A stretch of 5,698 nt of DNA from a gamma proteobacterium symbiont of Bathyaustriella thionipta. GTDB taxonomy: Bacteria; Pseudomonadota; Gammaproteobacteria; Chromatiales; Chromatiaceae. The stretch lies in NCBI GenBank assembly GCA_025656895.1, contig JAHXHF010000246.1, positions 1 to 5,698 of the forward strand. Direction: 5' to 3'. The notes below the pieces were generated by a model that was not told the DNA's origin, did not search any database, and saw only the letters and a list, made by a program, of their open reading frames with translations. The stretch's first letter is position 1; each line of letters starts with the position of its first letter. This document shows positions 5,591 to 5,698 of the stretch, piece after piece. The position numbers and the translations under genes are program-made.

Positions 5591-5635
5591 ATGTCCCATC
5601 AAAAAGATCCGGTTTGCGGTAACCGGTCATTCTAG
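5591..5635 (+). pseudogene. YHS-like N-terminal fragment (14 codons) with strong ribosome-binding site
   Basis: The frame reads MSHQKDPVCGNRSF then TAG. KDPVCG is the hallmark opening of YHS metal-binding modules (normally DPVCGM followed by a hydrophobic residue), as found at the N-terminus of many copper P-type ATPases and small YHS proteins. GAGGTGA (5580-5586) lies four nt before the ATG, better than most ribosome sites here. Similarity ends right after CGN. No continuation is recognisable in other frames over the next 60 nt, so this looks like the stub of a deleted or recombined metal-transport gene. It could also be a short leader peptide for the gene beyond the window. Confidence 0.5.
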
Positions 5636-5672
5636 AGCGTTATTCCCCACCCTTTGATTTTATCCTATCTTA

Positions 5673-5697
5673 CCTGTGACATTGAATTCACAGGAGA
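5673..5697 (+). promoter_or_regulatory. Ribosome-binding site of the next gene inside an inverted repeat
   Basis: CCTGTGA (5673-5679) and TCACAGG (5688-5694) are perfect 7-bp inverted arms with an 8-nt spacer. The right arm runs into AGGAGA (5692-5697), an excellent Shine-Dalgarno for a gene whose start codon would lie just past the window end. In RNA the hairpin would bury part of this site; in DNA the same repeat could be an operator. Confidence 0.45.
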
Positions 5698-5698
5698 A

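Noticed and set aside
5611..5648. Possible integron attC-type core near GTTATTC
   Set aside because: The core does not fit GTTRRRY and no paired inverse core or long imperfect palindrome is present.
5655..5683. Possible promoter TTGATT-N17-TGACAT before the next gene
   Set aside because: The -10 match is poor and the predicted start would fall at or past the ribosome site, so I do not claim it.
5673..5694. CRP-like site TGTGA...TCACA
   Set aside because: The spacer between TGTGA and TCACA is 8 nt, not the 6 nt CRP requires, so it is reported only as an inverted repeat.

Overview
This looks like a chromosomal or accessory segment from a proteobacterium, most likely a gammaproteobacterium, although a betaproteobacterium cannot be excluded. 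The support is an OmpR/EnvZ-type two-component pair, a Spy/CpxP-like periplasmic protein, a DsbA-family oxidoreductase, moderate G+C, and short C-rich/G-rich palindromic intergenic repeats. There is no rRNA, tRNA, transposase or CRISPR array, and species cannot be assigned by eye.

Layout. Positions 1-212 hold no gene but carry two related palindromic repeats. A leftward block follows, in transcription order: an OmpR-family response regulator (3265-2540), a histidine kinase (2535-1132) starting 4 nt after the regulator's stop, and a membrane-anchored alpha/beta hydrolase (1088-213). A divergent control region (3266-3441) separates this from a rightward block: a Met-rich Spy-like periplasmic protein (3442-3948), a 73-aa SHOCT membrane protein (4027-4248), a small HMA-like protein without the metal-binding CxxC (4255-4608), and a secreted DsbA-like thioredoxin-fold protein with CPFC (4621-5484). 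The right edge (5485-5698) has a 31-codon reading frame overlapping the dsbA-like stop, a 14-codon frame that begins like a YHS metal-binding domain and then stops, and a strong ribosome-binding site inside an inverted repeat for a gene starting just beyond the window.

How it may work together (inference). The kinase's periplasmic domain has a dense His/Met patch, the Spy-like protein has a Met/Gly/Gln-rich N-terminal half, and the next genes encode an HMA-fold protein, a thiol oxidoreductase and a YHS-like start. The simplest reading is a metal-responsive (copper or silver being the best guess) envelope-stress locus, in which the two-component system controls the divergent operon and a metal transporter or oxidase may lie downstream. 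The divergent region contains two GTAA-type half-site pairs with a 10-bp period, as expected for an OmpR/CpxR-class regulator, and a Fur-like box overlapping one of them. None of this proves metal specificity. The combination of a degenerate HMA domain, a SHOCT protein and a DsbA protein under a Met/His-rich sensor is the most interesting aspect of the window.
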